Translations under genes and position numbers: made by a program
The notes under the pieces: model-generated
Database searches by the model: none
Told to the model about the DNA's origin: nothing
What the model saw: the letters and a program-made list of their open reading frames with translations, nothing else
Assembly (NCBI RefSeq): GCF_001665605.1
Contig: NZ_LZSV01000034.1
Location: 62,001 to 126,000 of the forward strand
Length of the DNA stretch: 64,000 bases
Direction of reading: 5' to 3'
Origin: Mycobacterium sp. 852014-50255_SCH5639931
GTDB lineage: Bacteria; Actinomycetota; Actinomycetes; Mycobacteriales; Mycobacteriaceae
Shown here: piece after piece, positions 15,424-23,429 of the stretch
Position numbering within the stretch: the stretch's first letter is position 1
How the letters are laid out: each line of letters begins with the position of its first letter

Positions 15424-16929
15424 TCACGCGGTCAAATCACGGGTGGCCGGCCCCTCCAGCAAGGTGCCGTCCGGTGCGAAGCGCGACCCGTGCAGCGGGC
15501 ATTCCCACGCCTGGTCGGCGTCGTTCCAGTTCACGATTCCCCCCAGGTGCGGGCACACCGGCGAAACCCGATGCTCGGTGCCGTTAACACGGCAACGCGC
15601 CTCCAGGTGCCACGGCGGCCCGCTGACCAAACCGCCCTCGTCTGCCCCGGGGCTGCGGCGACCGGTGCGCAGCAGGGGGGTGACCCAGCCCTTGGCCAGG
15701 TCGAAGCCCACCTCCAGGTTGGCCTGCATTGCGGTCGGGATGCCGGACAACTCGTGCGGGCTCCAGCTGGCGAACGCGCGTGCCCAGTCCATCCGCCCAC
15801 CCAGGATGCGGCTGGACAGCGCCAACGCCGCGGCGGCGCCGTTCGTCATGCCCCACTTGTTGAATCCCGTTGCCACGAAGATGGTTTCGGTCCGAGGCAG
15901 GATGGGCCCGACGTAGGGCAGCTTGTCGATGGGCGCGTAGTCCTGCGCCGACCAGAAATGCGTCTGCTCGGCACCCGGATAGTGCTTGCGGGCCCACGAC
16001 GCCAGTTCCTCGAGCGCCTTCGACGGGCTCTTCTTGCGCCCCACGGTGTGGCCCGCCCCGCCCACGATCAGCCGTTCGCCATCCGCCACCGGCGCGTAGC
16101 GCACTGAGCGGGTCGGCGAGTCGGTCGAGATCATCATCGGCCGCGTGATGTTGCCGGGGACCTTGAACGCCATGCAGTAGGACCGGCTCGGCTTGACGCG
16201 CGCGAAATATCCGCCGCGATCCAGGATCGGGATGCCGGTGGCGAGGACCAGTTGCCCGGCTTGGAGCTCCACGTCGCGCTGGGTGGCGTCGTTGACGTGC
16301 ACGCGCACGCGTTCGCCGCGGCTCGACACCCGCCGGACTCGCGTGTGCTCGACCAGCCGCCCGCCGCGGTCGAGCAGCTCGGTGGCCAGCGCGTCCAGGA
16401 ACGGCATGGGATCGAACTGCGCCTGGTCGGGCAGCCGCACCCCGCCGTGATACGGGAACGGCACGCCGGCGTCGTCGTCCCAGACGGCGGGCAACCCCAC
16501 CGCCTGGCAGGCCTTCAGCTCCAGGCGCGCGGACGGCACCCCTTTGGCGGATTGGGCATAGGTGTAGGCGTCCTCGCGCTGCACCGGTATGCCGTGCGAC
16601 TCGCAGTATTCGACCACCCAGTCCTGGCCTTCGCGATTCCCGTCGACGTAGGCGCGGGCCAATTCCCTGCCATGCCTGGGCAGGATCTTCGACAAGTGGG
16701 TGCTCTGCAGCAGGCTGATCTTCGCGGTGGTGTTCCCGGTGGCGCAGGCTCCCACCGTGCGCGCTTCGAGCACCAGCACGTCCTTGCCGGCGCGGGCCAG
16801 CAGAACCGCGGTCATCAGCCCGGTGATGCCGGCGCCCACCACGATGACATCCGCCGAGCGGGAACCCTCGTCAAGCTTGCTTGCGGCCCAAGGCTGTTCG
16901 GCCCGATCGGCCAACCATAAAGACGTCAC
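15424..16929 (-). CDS. FAD-dependent oxidoreductase (DAO type) with C-terminal Rieske domain
   Basis: 501 residues. The N-terminus VIVVGAGITGLMTAVLLARAG is a dinucleotide-binding site of the DAO family (about residues 28-48). The C-terminal about 90 residues form a Rieske [2Fe-2S] domain with C-P-H (VCPHLGG) and C-P-L-H (ECPLHGS). The two are fused as in Bacillus YhfW-type proteins; the physiological substrate is unknown. Start is GTG 16929. Transcribed leftwards; the coiled-coil gene upstream ends 60 bp away on the same strand and may share its promoter. Confidence 0.88.
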   Translation of the reverse strand: MTSLWLADRAEQPWAASKLDEGSRSADVIVVGAGITGLMTAVLLARAGKDVLVLEARTVGACATGNTTAKISLLQSTHLSKILPRHGRELARAYVDGNREGQDWVVEYCESHGIPVQREDAYTYAQSAKGVPSARLELKACQAVGLPAVWDDDAGVPFPYHGGVRLPDQAQFDPMPFLDALATELLDRGGRLVEHTRVRRVSSRGERVRVHVNDATQRDVELQAGQLVLATGIPILDRGGYFARVKPSRSYCMAFKVPGNITRPMMISTDSPTRSVRYAPVADGERLIVGGAGHTVGRKKSPSKALEELASWARKHYPGAEQTHFWSAQDYAPIDKLPYVGPILPRTETIFVATGFNKWGMTNGAAAALALSSRILGGRMDWARAFASWSPHELSGIPTAMQANLEVGFDLAKGWVTPLLRTGRRSPGADEGGLVSGPPWHLEARCRVNGTEHRVSPVCPHLGGIVNWNDADQAWECPLHGSRFAPDGTLLEGPATRDLTA

Positions 16930-16988
16930 GCGTGGCCTAATACCCCGGCTGGACTCAGGGAAACACCGCCGCGGGCTGACGGACGCTG

Positions 16989-17807
16989 TCAGCCCCGCTT
17001 CAGCTGCGCTTTCGCCTCCTTGACTGATTCTCCCGCGGCGCGGCTGGCTTGCTTGGCCCGCTCGTAGTGCGCTTCGGCGCGTTCGAGTTCGCGCTCGGCG
17101 GTTCGCACAGCCGCGAGCGCCTCCTCACGGCGCTGCCGGGCCGCAGTGCGCTCCGCCCGGCGCTCCGAGAGCCTGGCCTCGGCGTCGGCCTGCTCGCGCT
17201 CGGCGGCTGTCACGGCCGCGGTCAGCTTCTCGAGCCGGCGCTGCACCGCCGCGGCGCGCGGGGGCTGCTTCGCCGGTTGTGGCCGCGACGGCACGGACCG
17301 CTCCTTCGCCTTCCCTGTCCGCGCAGCCGTTACGGGCGCCGCGGCGCCGAAGTCGGCGAAACCCGACCACTGCTCCGGTCTGGCCAACCGGCCGAGGCGC
17401 TCCCTCACCTCGGGGTCGGCGATGGCCGCTTGCAGCGTGCTGGTGATGTCGTCGCGCACCGCCGACGATGGGTTGCTGACGTCGGCGGCCTGCAGTGCGG
17501 CTCGAGTGAGCTCGCCGACGAGCTGGTGCTGCTCGGCGGACAAGTCCCGGATACGAGCGCCGTCCATCGCGGCGTGCGCGGCGCGTAGTCGGTCACCCAA
17601 GTCGGTCAGGCGCCGTTTGGTGTCGGCGTCGCGCACCGCGAGCCGGTTGACGATCCATGCCGCGGACGTCGGTTTGTTGGCCGCGGAAATCCGTTTGGCG
17701 CCGGCGTCGTCCCCCCGGCGCTTGGCCGCTGCGGCTAACTTGGTGCGCTGCGCCGTGAAATCCTTCGGCGGCGCCGCATACAGACTGTCGAGTTCGTCGT
17801 CGGCCAT
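16989..17807 (-). CDS. Hypothetical actinobacterial protein with C-terminal coiled coil
   Basis: 272 residues, cytosolic. Residues 1-150 are helical and well conserved in character (LYAAPPKDFTAQR, KPTSAAWIVNRLA). After a linker rich in Pro/Lys (about 160-185), residues 185-270 form a coiled coil dominated by Glu/Arg/Ala. No family name recognised; similar proteins occur in many actinobacteria. ATG 17807. It is divergent from the L,D-transpeptidase gene, with an imperfect A+T-rich palindrome between them. Confidence 0.7.
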   Translation of the reverse strand: MADDELDSLYAAPPKDFTAQRTKLAAAAKRRGDDAGAKRISAANKPTSAAWIVNRLAVRDADTKRRLTDLGDRLRAAHAAMDGARIRDLSAEQHQLVGELTRAALQAADVSNPSSAVRDDITSTLQAAIADPEVRERLGRLARPEQWSGFADFGAAAPVTAARTGKAKERSVPSRPQPAKQPPRAAAVQRRLEKLTAAVTAAEREQADAEARLSERRAERTAARQRREEALAAVRTAERELERAEAHYERAKQASRAAGESVKEAKAQLKRG

Positions 17808-17836
17808 GACGCCATAATCCCCGCCGTTGCGCCGGT

Positions 17837-17850
17837 CGGTTTAAAAACCG
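17837..17850. promoter_or_regulatory. A/T-centred palindrome between divergent genes
   Basis: CGGTTT-AA-AAACCG: perfect six-base arms with a two-base centre, in the 131-bp gap between the leftward coiled-coil gene and the rightward Ldt gene. It could be a repressor operator for either gene. No regulator is known for it. Confidence 0.35.
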
Positions 17851-17938
17851 CACGTCCGTGGCACCTGATGGACAACATCGTCCTGCTGGGCAGCGATTCG
17901 ACCCGGCAACCAACGGAACGCAAGGATCCGACAGCTCA

Positions 17939-19225
17939 ATGATGTCCAAGACCAGTGACCGGTCCGTCCACCGGATCCTCGCGGATCGCAAGGCCCGCCG
18001 ATTGCTGATTGCCGCGCTGGTGGTCGTCGCGGTGGTGGGCGCAGTCGTCGTTGCGGCATCGCTGGACTGCTTCGGTGGTGGCTGCGGTCACCGCAGCTCC
18101 TCGTCGAAAACCTCCGGGCCGGCGCAAATCACGATCACGCCGGGGCCCGATGCGCACGACGTCGACCCGGTCGCGCACGTGATGGTCAAGGCCGACGCGG
18201 GAACGCTGACCGATGTCCGCATGGTCAACGAGAGCGGCAAGTCGGTGCAGGGCGTCACGACACCGGATAACACCGTATGGAAGCCCACCGTCCCCCTGGG
18301 CTATGGCCGCACCTACACCCTGACGGTCACCAGCCGGGGCCCCAATGGCGTTGCGTCGACGCAAGTTTCGTCCTTTTCGACGCTGAAGCCGTCCAATCAG
18401 ACCAAGGTCTCGTTCACCACCACGTCGGAGGCCGCCCTGAAAGACGGCGGGACCTACGGCGTCGGAATGGTGGTCGTGGCCCACTTCGACGAGCAGATCG
18501 CCGACCGCGCCGAAGCCGAGCGGCATCTGGCGGTGACCACCGATCCCAAGGTGGAGGGGTCGTGGTTCTGGGTCGACGACCAAACCGCCCACTGGCGGCC
18601 GGAGCACTACTACGCGCCGGGCACGACCGTCACCGCCGAGGCCAAGATCTACGGAATTGGCTTGGGCGGCGGACTGTTCGGGCAGGATGACACCAAGGTG
18701 TCGTTCCGGATCGGCGACGCGCACGTCTCGATCGCCGACGACGCCACCCATCAGGTCAGCGTCTTCAACAACGGAGCCTTGGTCCGCACCATGCCCACCT
18801 CGATGGGGATGGGGGGCACTGAAGACGTCGGCGGCAAGAAGATTTCGTTGTGGACGCCGTCCGGCGTCTACACCGTGCTCGACAAAGGCAACCCGGTCGT
18901 CATGGACTCCTCGACGTTCGGGCTGCCCAAGAACTCCCGTCTGGGCTACCGCGAAACGATCAACTACGCCACCAAGATCAGCACCGACGGCATCTATCTG
19001 CATGAGCTCGACGCCACGGTGTGGGCCCAGGGGCACCAGGACACCTCGCACGGATGCCTGAACCTCAACGCGGACAACGCGAAATGGTTCTACGACTTCT
19101 CCGTGCCGGGTGATGTGGTCGAGGTCCGCAACAGCGGCGGCCCGCCGTTGACACTGGCGCAGAACGGCGATTGGACGGTCAGCTGGGACGACTGGCGCAA
19201 AGGCGGCGCGCTGAAGCCAACCTGA
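17939..19225 (+). CDS. L,D-transpeptidase (YkuD domain) with Ig-like domains
   Basis: 428 residues. One N-terminal membrane anchor (LLIAALVVVAVVGAVVVAAS, about residues 21-40). Two Ig-like domains follow (about 60-270), then a YkuD catalytic domain with the active-site signature SHGCLNLN and upstream His in IYLHELDA. Ldts build 3-3 cross-links in mycobacterial peptidoglycan and are insensitive to most penicillins. The ...DC sequence after the anchor lacks a small -1 residue, so lipidation is doubtful. The start at 17939 is chosen over 17858 because the extra N-terminus is poor sequence. It is one of several Ldt paralogues; I do not fix the number. Confidence 0.9.
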   Translation: MMSKTSDRSVHRILADRKARRLLIAALVVVAVVGAVVVAASLDCFGGGCGHRSSSSKTSGPAQITITPGPDAHDVDPVAHVMVKADAGTLTDVRMVNESGKSVQGVTTPDNTVWKPTVPLGYGRTYTLTVTSRGPNGVASTQVSSFSTLKPSNQTKVSFTTTSEAALKDGGTYGVGMVVVAHFDEQIADRAEAERHLAVTTDPKVEGSWFWVDDQTAHWRPEHYYAPGTTVTAEAKIYGIGLGGGLFGQDDTKVSFRIGDAHVSIADDATHQVSVFNNGALVRTMPTSMGMGGTEDVGGKKISLWTPSGVYTVLDKGNPVVMDSSTFGLPKNSRLGYRETINYATKISTDGIYLHELDATVWAQGHQDTSHGCLNLNADNAKWFYDFSVPGDVVEVRNSGGPPLTLAQNGDWTVSWDDWRKGGALKPT

Positions 19226-19284
19226 CACCAGCGTGACTTAGCTCGTTCGTCACCGAGAGTTGTGCCCCACTTCACAGTAAACTC

Positions 19285-19320
19285 TTGACTCGTTCCAGAT
19301 AAGTGCGTCATATTGGTGCA
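19285..19320 (+). promoter_or_regulatory. furA promoter and operator (leaderless type)
   Basis: TTGACT (19285-19290), 17-base spacer, TCATAT (19308-19313), and then the furA GTG at 19321 about seven bases beyond the -10. The A+T-rich segment agrees with the known mycobacterial furA regulatory region, where FurA represses its own gene and katG. The distance implies a leaderless transcript starting at or next to the GTG. Confidence 0.75.
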
Positions 19321-19761
19321 GTGTCCTCGACGGCCGATTACGCGGAGCGACTGCGGATGGCCGATCTCCGGGTGACCCGGCCCAGGGTCGCCGTGCTGGA
19401 GGCGGTGGACGCTCACCCGCATTCGGACACCGAGACGATCTTCTCGGCGGTGCGCGTAGGCCTGCCCGATGTTTCCCGCCAGGCCGTGTACGACGTCCTC
19501 AACGCGCTGAGCACGGTGGGTTTGGTCCGCCGGATCCAGCCTTCCGGGTCGGTCGCCCGCTATGAGTCGCGCGTCGGCGACAATCACCACCACGTCGTGT
19601 GCCGGTCTTGCGGCGTCATCGCCGACATCGACTGTGCGGTCGGCGAGGCGCCCTGCCTCACACCGTCCGACGACAACGACGTTCTGGATGGCTTCGTCTT
19701 GGACGAGGCCGAGGTCATCTATTGGGGCGTGTGCCCCGACTGTTCGACTGCAGGTTCCTAG
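19321..19761 (+). CDS. furA: Ferric uptake regulator FurA
   Basis: 146 residues. Winged-helix DNA-binding part (TRPRVAVLEAVDAHPHSDTE; SRQAVYDVLNALS) and metal site region VGDNHHHVVCRSCGV with a C-terminal CPDC pair. It represses furA-katG and is released by peroxide. GTG 19321 is preferred over ATG 19303 because it fits a leaderless transcript and the family N-terminus SSTADYAERLR. katG starts 34 bp after its stop, the conserved mycobacterial pair. Confidence 0.95.
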   Translation: MSSTADYAERLRMADLRVTRPRVAVLEAVDAHPHSDTETIFSAVRVGLPDVSRQAVYDVLNALSTVGLVRRIQPSGSVARYESRVGDNHHHVVCRSCGVIADIDCAVGEAPCLTPSDDNDVLDGFVLDEAEVIYWGVCPDCSTAGS

Positions 19762-19795
19762 ACCGCAGCCCAATCACCCCTAAGAAAGGAATGCC

Positions 19796-22036
19796 GTGCC
19801 ATCCGATATCTCCGAAGGTCGGCCGCCCCATGAAGACAGCAAGACGGCTAGCACCAGCGAAAGCGAAAACCCCGCAATCGCCTCCCCCAAGCCGAAATCG
19901 AATGCGCCCCTGACGAACCGGGACTGGTGGCCCGACCAGGTCGACCCGTCGATGCTGCAGCCGCACAACCCTCGGTCCAACCCGCTGGGCGACGACTTCG
20001 ACTACGCCGCCGAGTTCGCCAAGCTCGACGTCAACGCGCTCAAGGCCGACGTGATCTCGTTGATGACCACCTCGCAGGACTGGTGGCCCGCCGACTACGG
20101 CCACTACGGCGGCCTGTTCATCCGGATGAGCTGGCACGCGGCCGGCACCTACCGCATCTTCGACGGCAGGGGCGGCGGCGGCCAGGGCATGCAGCGGTTC
20201 GCCCCGCTCAACAGCTGGCCGGACAACGTGAGCCTGGATAAGGCCCGCCGGCTGCTGTGGCCGGTCAAGAAGAAGTACGGCAACAAGATCTCCTGGGCGG
20301 ACCTGATCATCTTCGCCGGTAACTGCGCCCTGGAATCGATGGGATTCAAGACCTTCGGCTTCGCGTTCGGCCGCGAAGACGTCTTCGAGCCCGAGGAAAC
20401 CCTCTGGGGCGAGGAGGACACCTGGCTGGGCACCGACAAGCGGTACTCCGGCAAGCGCGACCTCGCCGAGCCCTACGGGGCGACGACGATGGGTCTGATC
20501 TACGTCAATCCGGAAGGGCCCGAAGGCAAGCCGGATCCCATCGCCGCGGCGATCGACATCCGCGAGACGTTCGGCCGCATGGCGATGAACGACGAGGAGA
20601 CTGCCGCGCTCATCGTCGGCGGGCACAGTTTCGGCAAGACCCACGGCGCCGGCAGTGGCGATCTGGTCGGACCCGAGCCTGAGGCCGCTCCGATCGAACA
20701 GCAGGGGTTGGGCTGGAAGAGCTCGTACGGCACCGGCGTTGGCAAGGACGCCATCACCAGCGGCCTGGAGGTGGTCTGGACGCCGACCCCGACCCAATGG
20801 GACAACACCTTCCTCGAGACGCTGTACGGCTACGAGTGGGAGCTCACCAAGAGCCCCGGCGATGCCTGGCAGTTCGTCGCCAAGGACGGCGCCGGCGCCG
20901 GCACCATTCCCGACCCGTTCGGCGGCCCGGGTCGGGCGCCGACGATGCTGGTCACCGACATCTCGATGCGCGAGTCCCCGATTTATCGCGACATCACGCG
21001 GCGCTGGCTGGACCACCCCGAGGAGCTGACCGAGGCGTTCGCCAAGGCCTGGTACAAGCTGCTGCACCGCGACATGGGACCGATCAGCCGCTACCTCGGG
21101 CCGTGGATTCCCGAGCCGCAGCTCTGGCAGGACCCGGTTCCGGCCGTCGACCACGAGCTGGTCGACGAAAGGGACGTCGCGGAGCTGAAGAGCAAGGTCC
21201 TCGGGGCGGGCCTGTCGGTTCCCCAGCTGGTCAAGGCCGCCTGGTCGGCGGCCGGGAGCTACCGCAACACCGACAAGCGCGGTGGCGCCAACGGGGCGCG
21301 GCTGCGGCTGGAGCCGCAACGGAACTGGGAGTGCAACGAGCCCTCCGAGCTCGACAAGGTGTTGCCCGTGCTGGAGAAGATCCAGCGGGACTTCAACGGC
21401 TCGGCATCGGGTGGCAAGAAGATTTCGCTGGCCGACCTGATCGTGCTGGCGGGCTCCGCGGCGGTCGAGAAGGCGGCGAAGGACGCCGGCTACGAGATCT
21501 CGGTGCACTTCGCGCCGGGGCGCACCGACGCCTCCCAGGAGAACACGGATGTGGAGTCGTTCGCGGTGCTCGAACCGCGGGCCGACGGCTTCCGCAACTA
21601 CATCCGGCCCGGGGAGAAGGCTCCCCTGGAGCACCTGCTGATGGAGCGGGCATACCTACTCGGTGTGACCGCCCCGGAGACGACGGTGCTCGTCGGCGGC
21701 CTGCGTGCGCTCGGCGCCAATCACGGCGGCACCAAGCACGGGGTGTTCACCGACCGGCCCGGCGCGTTGACCAACGACTTCTTCGTCAACCTGCTCGACA
21801 TGGGTACCGAGTGGAAGCCGTCGGAGACCGCGGAAAACGTCTACGAGGGCCGAGACCGGGCCTCGGGCGCGATCAAGTGGACCGCGACCGCGAATGACCT
21901 TGTGTTCGGGGCGAACTCGGTGCTGCGCGGATTGGCCGAGGTCTACGCCCAGGACGACAGCCACGGAAAGTTCGTGGAGGATTTCGTCGCGGCCTGGGTC
22001 AAGGTCATGAACAACGACCGGTTCGATCTGAAGTAA
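19796..22036 (+). CDS. katG: Catalase-peroxidase KatG
   Basis: 746 residues, standard length. Active-site residues: Arg110, Trp113, His114 in RMSWHAAGTYR; Tyr236 (MGLIYVNPEGP) and Met262 for the Met-Tyr-Trp adduct; proximal His277 (GGHSFGKTHG). Ser322 in AITSGLEV corresponds by my count to M. tuberculosis Ser315, so the residue whose change commonly gives isoniazid resistance is wild-type here. The enzyme removes H2O2 and peroxynitrite and activates isoniazid. The N-terminal about 40 residues differ from M. tuberculosis KatG. Start GTG 19796 with AAGAAAGGA upstream; a strong hairpin follows the stop. Confidence 0.97.
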   Translation: MPSDISEGRPPHEDSKTASTSESENPAIASPKPKSNAPLTNRDWWPDQVDPSMLQPHNPRSNPLGDDFDYAAEFAKLDVNALKADVISLMTTSQDWWPADYGHYGGLFIRMSWHAAGTYRIFDGRGGGGQGMQRFAPLNSWPDNVSLDKARRLLWPVKKKYGNKISWADLIIFAGNCALESMGFKTFGFAFGREDVFEPEETLWGEEDTWLGTDKRYSGKRDLAEPYGATTMGLIYVNPEGPEGKPDPIAAAIDIRETFGRMAMNDEETAALIVGGHSFGKTHGAGSGDLVGPEPEAAPIEQQGLGWKSSYGTGVGKDAITSGLEVVWTPTPTQWDNTFLETLYGYEWELTKSPGDAWQFVAKDGAGAGTIPDPFGGPGRAPTMLVTDISMRESPIYRDITRRWLDHPEELTEAFAKAWYKLLHRDMGPISRYLGPWIPEPQLWQDPVPAVDHELVDERDVAELKSKVLGAGLSVPQLVKAAWSAAGSYRNTDKRGGANGARLRLEPQRNWECNEPSELDKVLPVLEKIQRDFNGSASGGKKISLADLIVLAGSAAVEKAAKDAGYEISVHFAPGRTDASQENTDVESFAVLEPRADGFRNYIRPGEKAPLEHLLMERAYLLGVTAPETTVLVGGLRALGANHGGTKHGVFTDRPGALTNDFFVNLLDMGTEWKPSETAENVYEGRDRASGAIKWTATANDLVFGANSVLRGLAEVYAQDDSHGKFVEDFVAAWVKVMNNDRFDLK

Positions 22037-22051
22037 CACCCGGATACCAGG

Positions 22052-22086
22052 CGGTGCCCCGCGGGCCATGGGCTCGCGGGGCGCCG
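22052..22086 (+). terminator. katG intrinsic terminator hairpin
   Basis: Sixteen-base arms (22052-22067 and 22071-22086) separated by the loop ATG, with two G-U wobbles, starting 16 bases after the katG stop. No T-run follows, as is usual for mycobacterial hairpin terminators. Confidence 0.75.
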
Positions 22087-22180
22087 TGCCTTAGGTCAAC
22101 GAGCGCGATCGTTCCCGCGACACATAACCTATGCAGACGACACGCCGCAAACTCGTTTATGTCTCGTGACGTCAACGGGC

Positions 22181-22987
22181 TCAGCGCGCGAAATCCCACT
22201 GGCCGAAGTCGGGCGCCAGGACCTCGTCGATGTCCACGTTGATCCCGCCAAGCAGCGGGCTGGGGTTGCTCGGGCTGTTGACCACGGACTGGTAGAGCAC
22301 AGCCGCGGGTTCGCGCTGTCCATGCGACCACGACTTCGTCTGCCACGCCCAGCGGTGCCCGGGCGTGGTCGAGTTTCCAATGACGCCGTCGCGGATCGCC
22401 CAGCCGCACGCGCCGGCATGGCCGTAGATGCCGGTGCGGCCCACGCCCAGGACCGAGTTGATTCCCCGAAACCATTGCACGGCAACGCTATTCCAGACGT
22501 TGACGTCAATGTCGTCGTCGATGCTGAAAAAGATCGGGGCCGAGGCCGGACCACCGGCCGCGGCGTGCAGCCGCGAGGCGGTCTGCGCATCGGCCACGCC
22601 GCCGTCGTAGCCGCGCGTGCAGTCGGACGGGTCGGGCCACCCGGGTTTGCCGTATTGGAAGTTACTGACGATCTGGAGGCCCGCCGCGCGCAGCGAGTCC
22701 GCGTACTCGTGGGTGATGGGCTTTGCCTCGAAATTGGCCCCCGGCCGTGACTCCGACACATAATTCACCACCCCGCCATAGCCCGCCGATTTGATCTCGT
22801 CCGGGGCAATCCTGCGTTCGGCGAAATCGATCAGCCGCATGTCGGCGGCGAATGCCTTTGGATCCGCGGAGTGGGTGGCCAGCGTTCCGAGGCCGAGTAA
22901 AGCCGGCGCCGCGGCAAATTTCAGGACGTCGCGCCTCGACACCCATCGCCGCGCGCCGCGTCCGCCTGCTGCAGCCGAATCCTGCAC
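22181..22987 (-). CDS. Tat-exported DUF1906 (glycoside-hydrolase-like) protein
   Basis: 268 residues from GTG 22987. Twin-arginine signal SRRDVLKFAAAPALLGLGTL, close to the Tat signal of M. tuberculosis Rv2525c, then a DUF1906 TIM-barrel-like domain. Visible conserved pieces: YGKPGWPDPSDC, APIFFSIDDD and the C-terminal INVDIDEVLAPDFGQWDF. The domain is related to glycoside hydrolases/lysozyme-like folds and Rv2525c is linked to cell-wall homeostasis. A shorter GTG start at 22942 or a longer ATG/GTG to 23041 is possible. Leftward, ending 140 bp after the katG stop. Confidence 0.85.
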   Translation of the reverse strand: MQDSAAAGGRGARRWVSRRDVLKFAAAPALLGLGTLATHSADPKAFAADMRLIDFAERRIAPDEIKSAGYGGVVNYVSESRPGANFEAKPITHEYADSLRAAGLQIVSNFQYGKPGWPDPSDCTRGYDGGVADAQTASRLHAAAGGPASAPIFFSIDDDIDVNVWNSVAVQWFRGINSVLGVGRTGIYGHAGACGWAIRDGVIGNSTTPGHRWAWQTKSWSHGQREPAAVLYQSVVNSPSNPSPLLGGINVDIDEVLAPDFGQWDFAR

Positions 22988-23429
22988 CGCGCGATGGTAA
23001 CAAACAGCGCCCGACCTGGACGAACCGCGCCGCGGGTGCACCGGCTGATCCCGGGCACGTCGACGAGGCCCTCGGCCGCCGCCCCGACCGCCCGGGCTCG
23101 CCCCGCCATGGCGTCGGCGCTCTGCTCCCGCAGCGCCCGCACCTGCTCGTCACCCGCGGCTGGGTATAGCGGCAAATACCCGTGCCTCGCCGGGGCCGGC
23201 CGAAGGGTTCAATCCCGTTCGGGGCCGAGTGGCATGATCTTTGGGTGCCGGATTTCCGTCAGACCATTTACCCGGGACCCGGTGACACCCGACCTCGTTG
23301 CGCTCGATTAGGTGATCGAACTATAGTCTGGACACATGTCCAGTTTGCTGTCACGGGGTTCGGGAGCCCGTTGACCGCGATGGATTCGGCGCCATTCCGC
23401 GGTCATTCACCAGCAAAGAAGAGTTGAGT
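22988..23429. other. 442-bp intergenic region upstream of GT4 cluster
   Basis: Divergent region between the DUF1906 gene and the GT4 operon. It contains the promoter/palindrome at 23298-23343 and a small hairpin (GGGTAT, eight-base loop, ATACCC; 23162-23181) about 175 bp upstream of the DUF1906 start. The rest is ordinary high-G+C sequence; open frames here look like shadows and I call no gene. Confidence 0.5.
23298..23343 (+). promoter_or_regulatory. Predicted promoter with operator-like palindrome for GT4 operon
   Basis: TTGCGC (-35, 23298-23303), 18-base spacer, TATAGT (-10, 23322-23327). Immediately after it lies CTGGACA-CA-TGTCCAG (23328-23343), a perfect palindrome with seven-base arms that covers the expected transcription start. 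That arrangement suggests repression by a dimeric regulator. A leader of about 95 nt precedes the GT4 ATG. All assignments are by eye. Confidence 0.5.

Noticed and set aside
19715..21634. 639-codon antisense frame under katG
   Set aside because: Shadow of katG third-position G+C bias; no motif or ribosome-binding site.
23202..23225. tRNA T-arm-like GGGTTCAATCCC
   Set aside because: No matching anticodon, D-arm or acceptor stem nearby.
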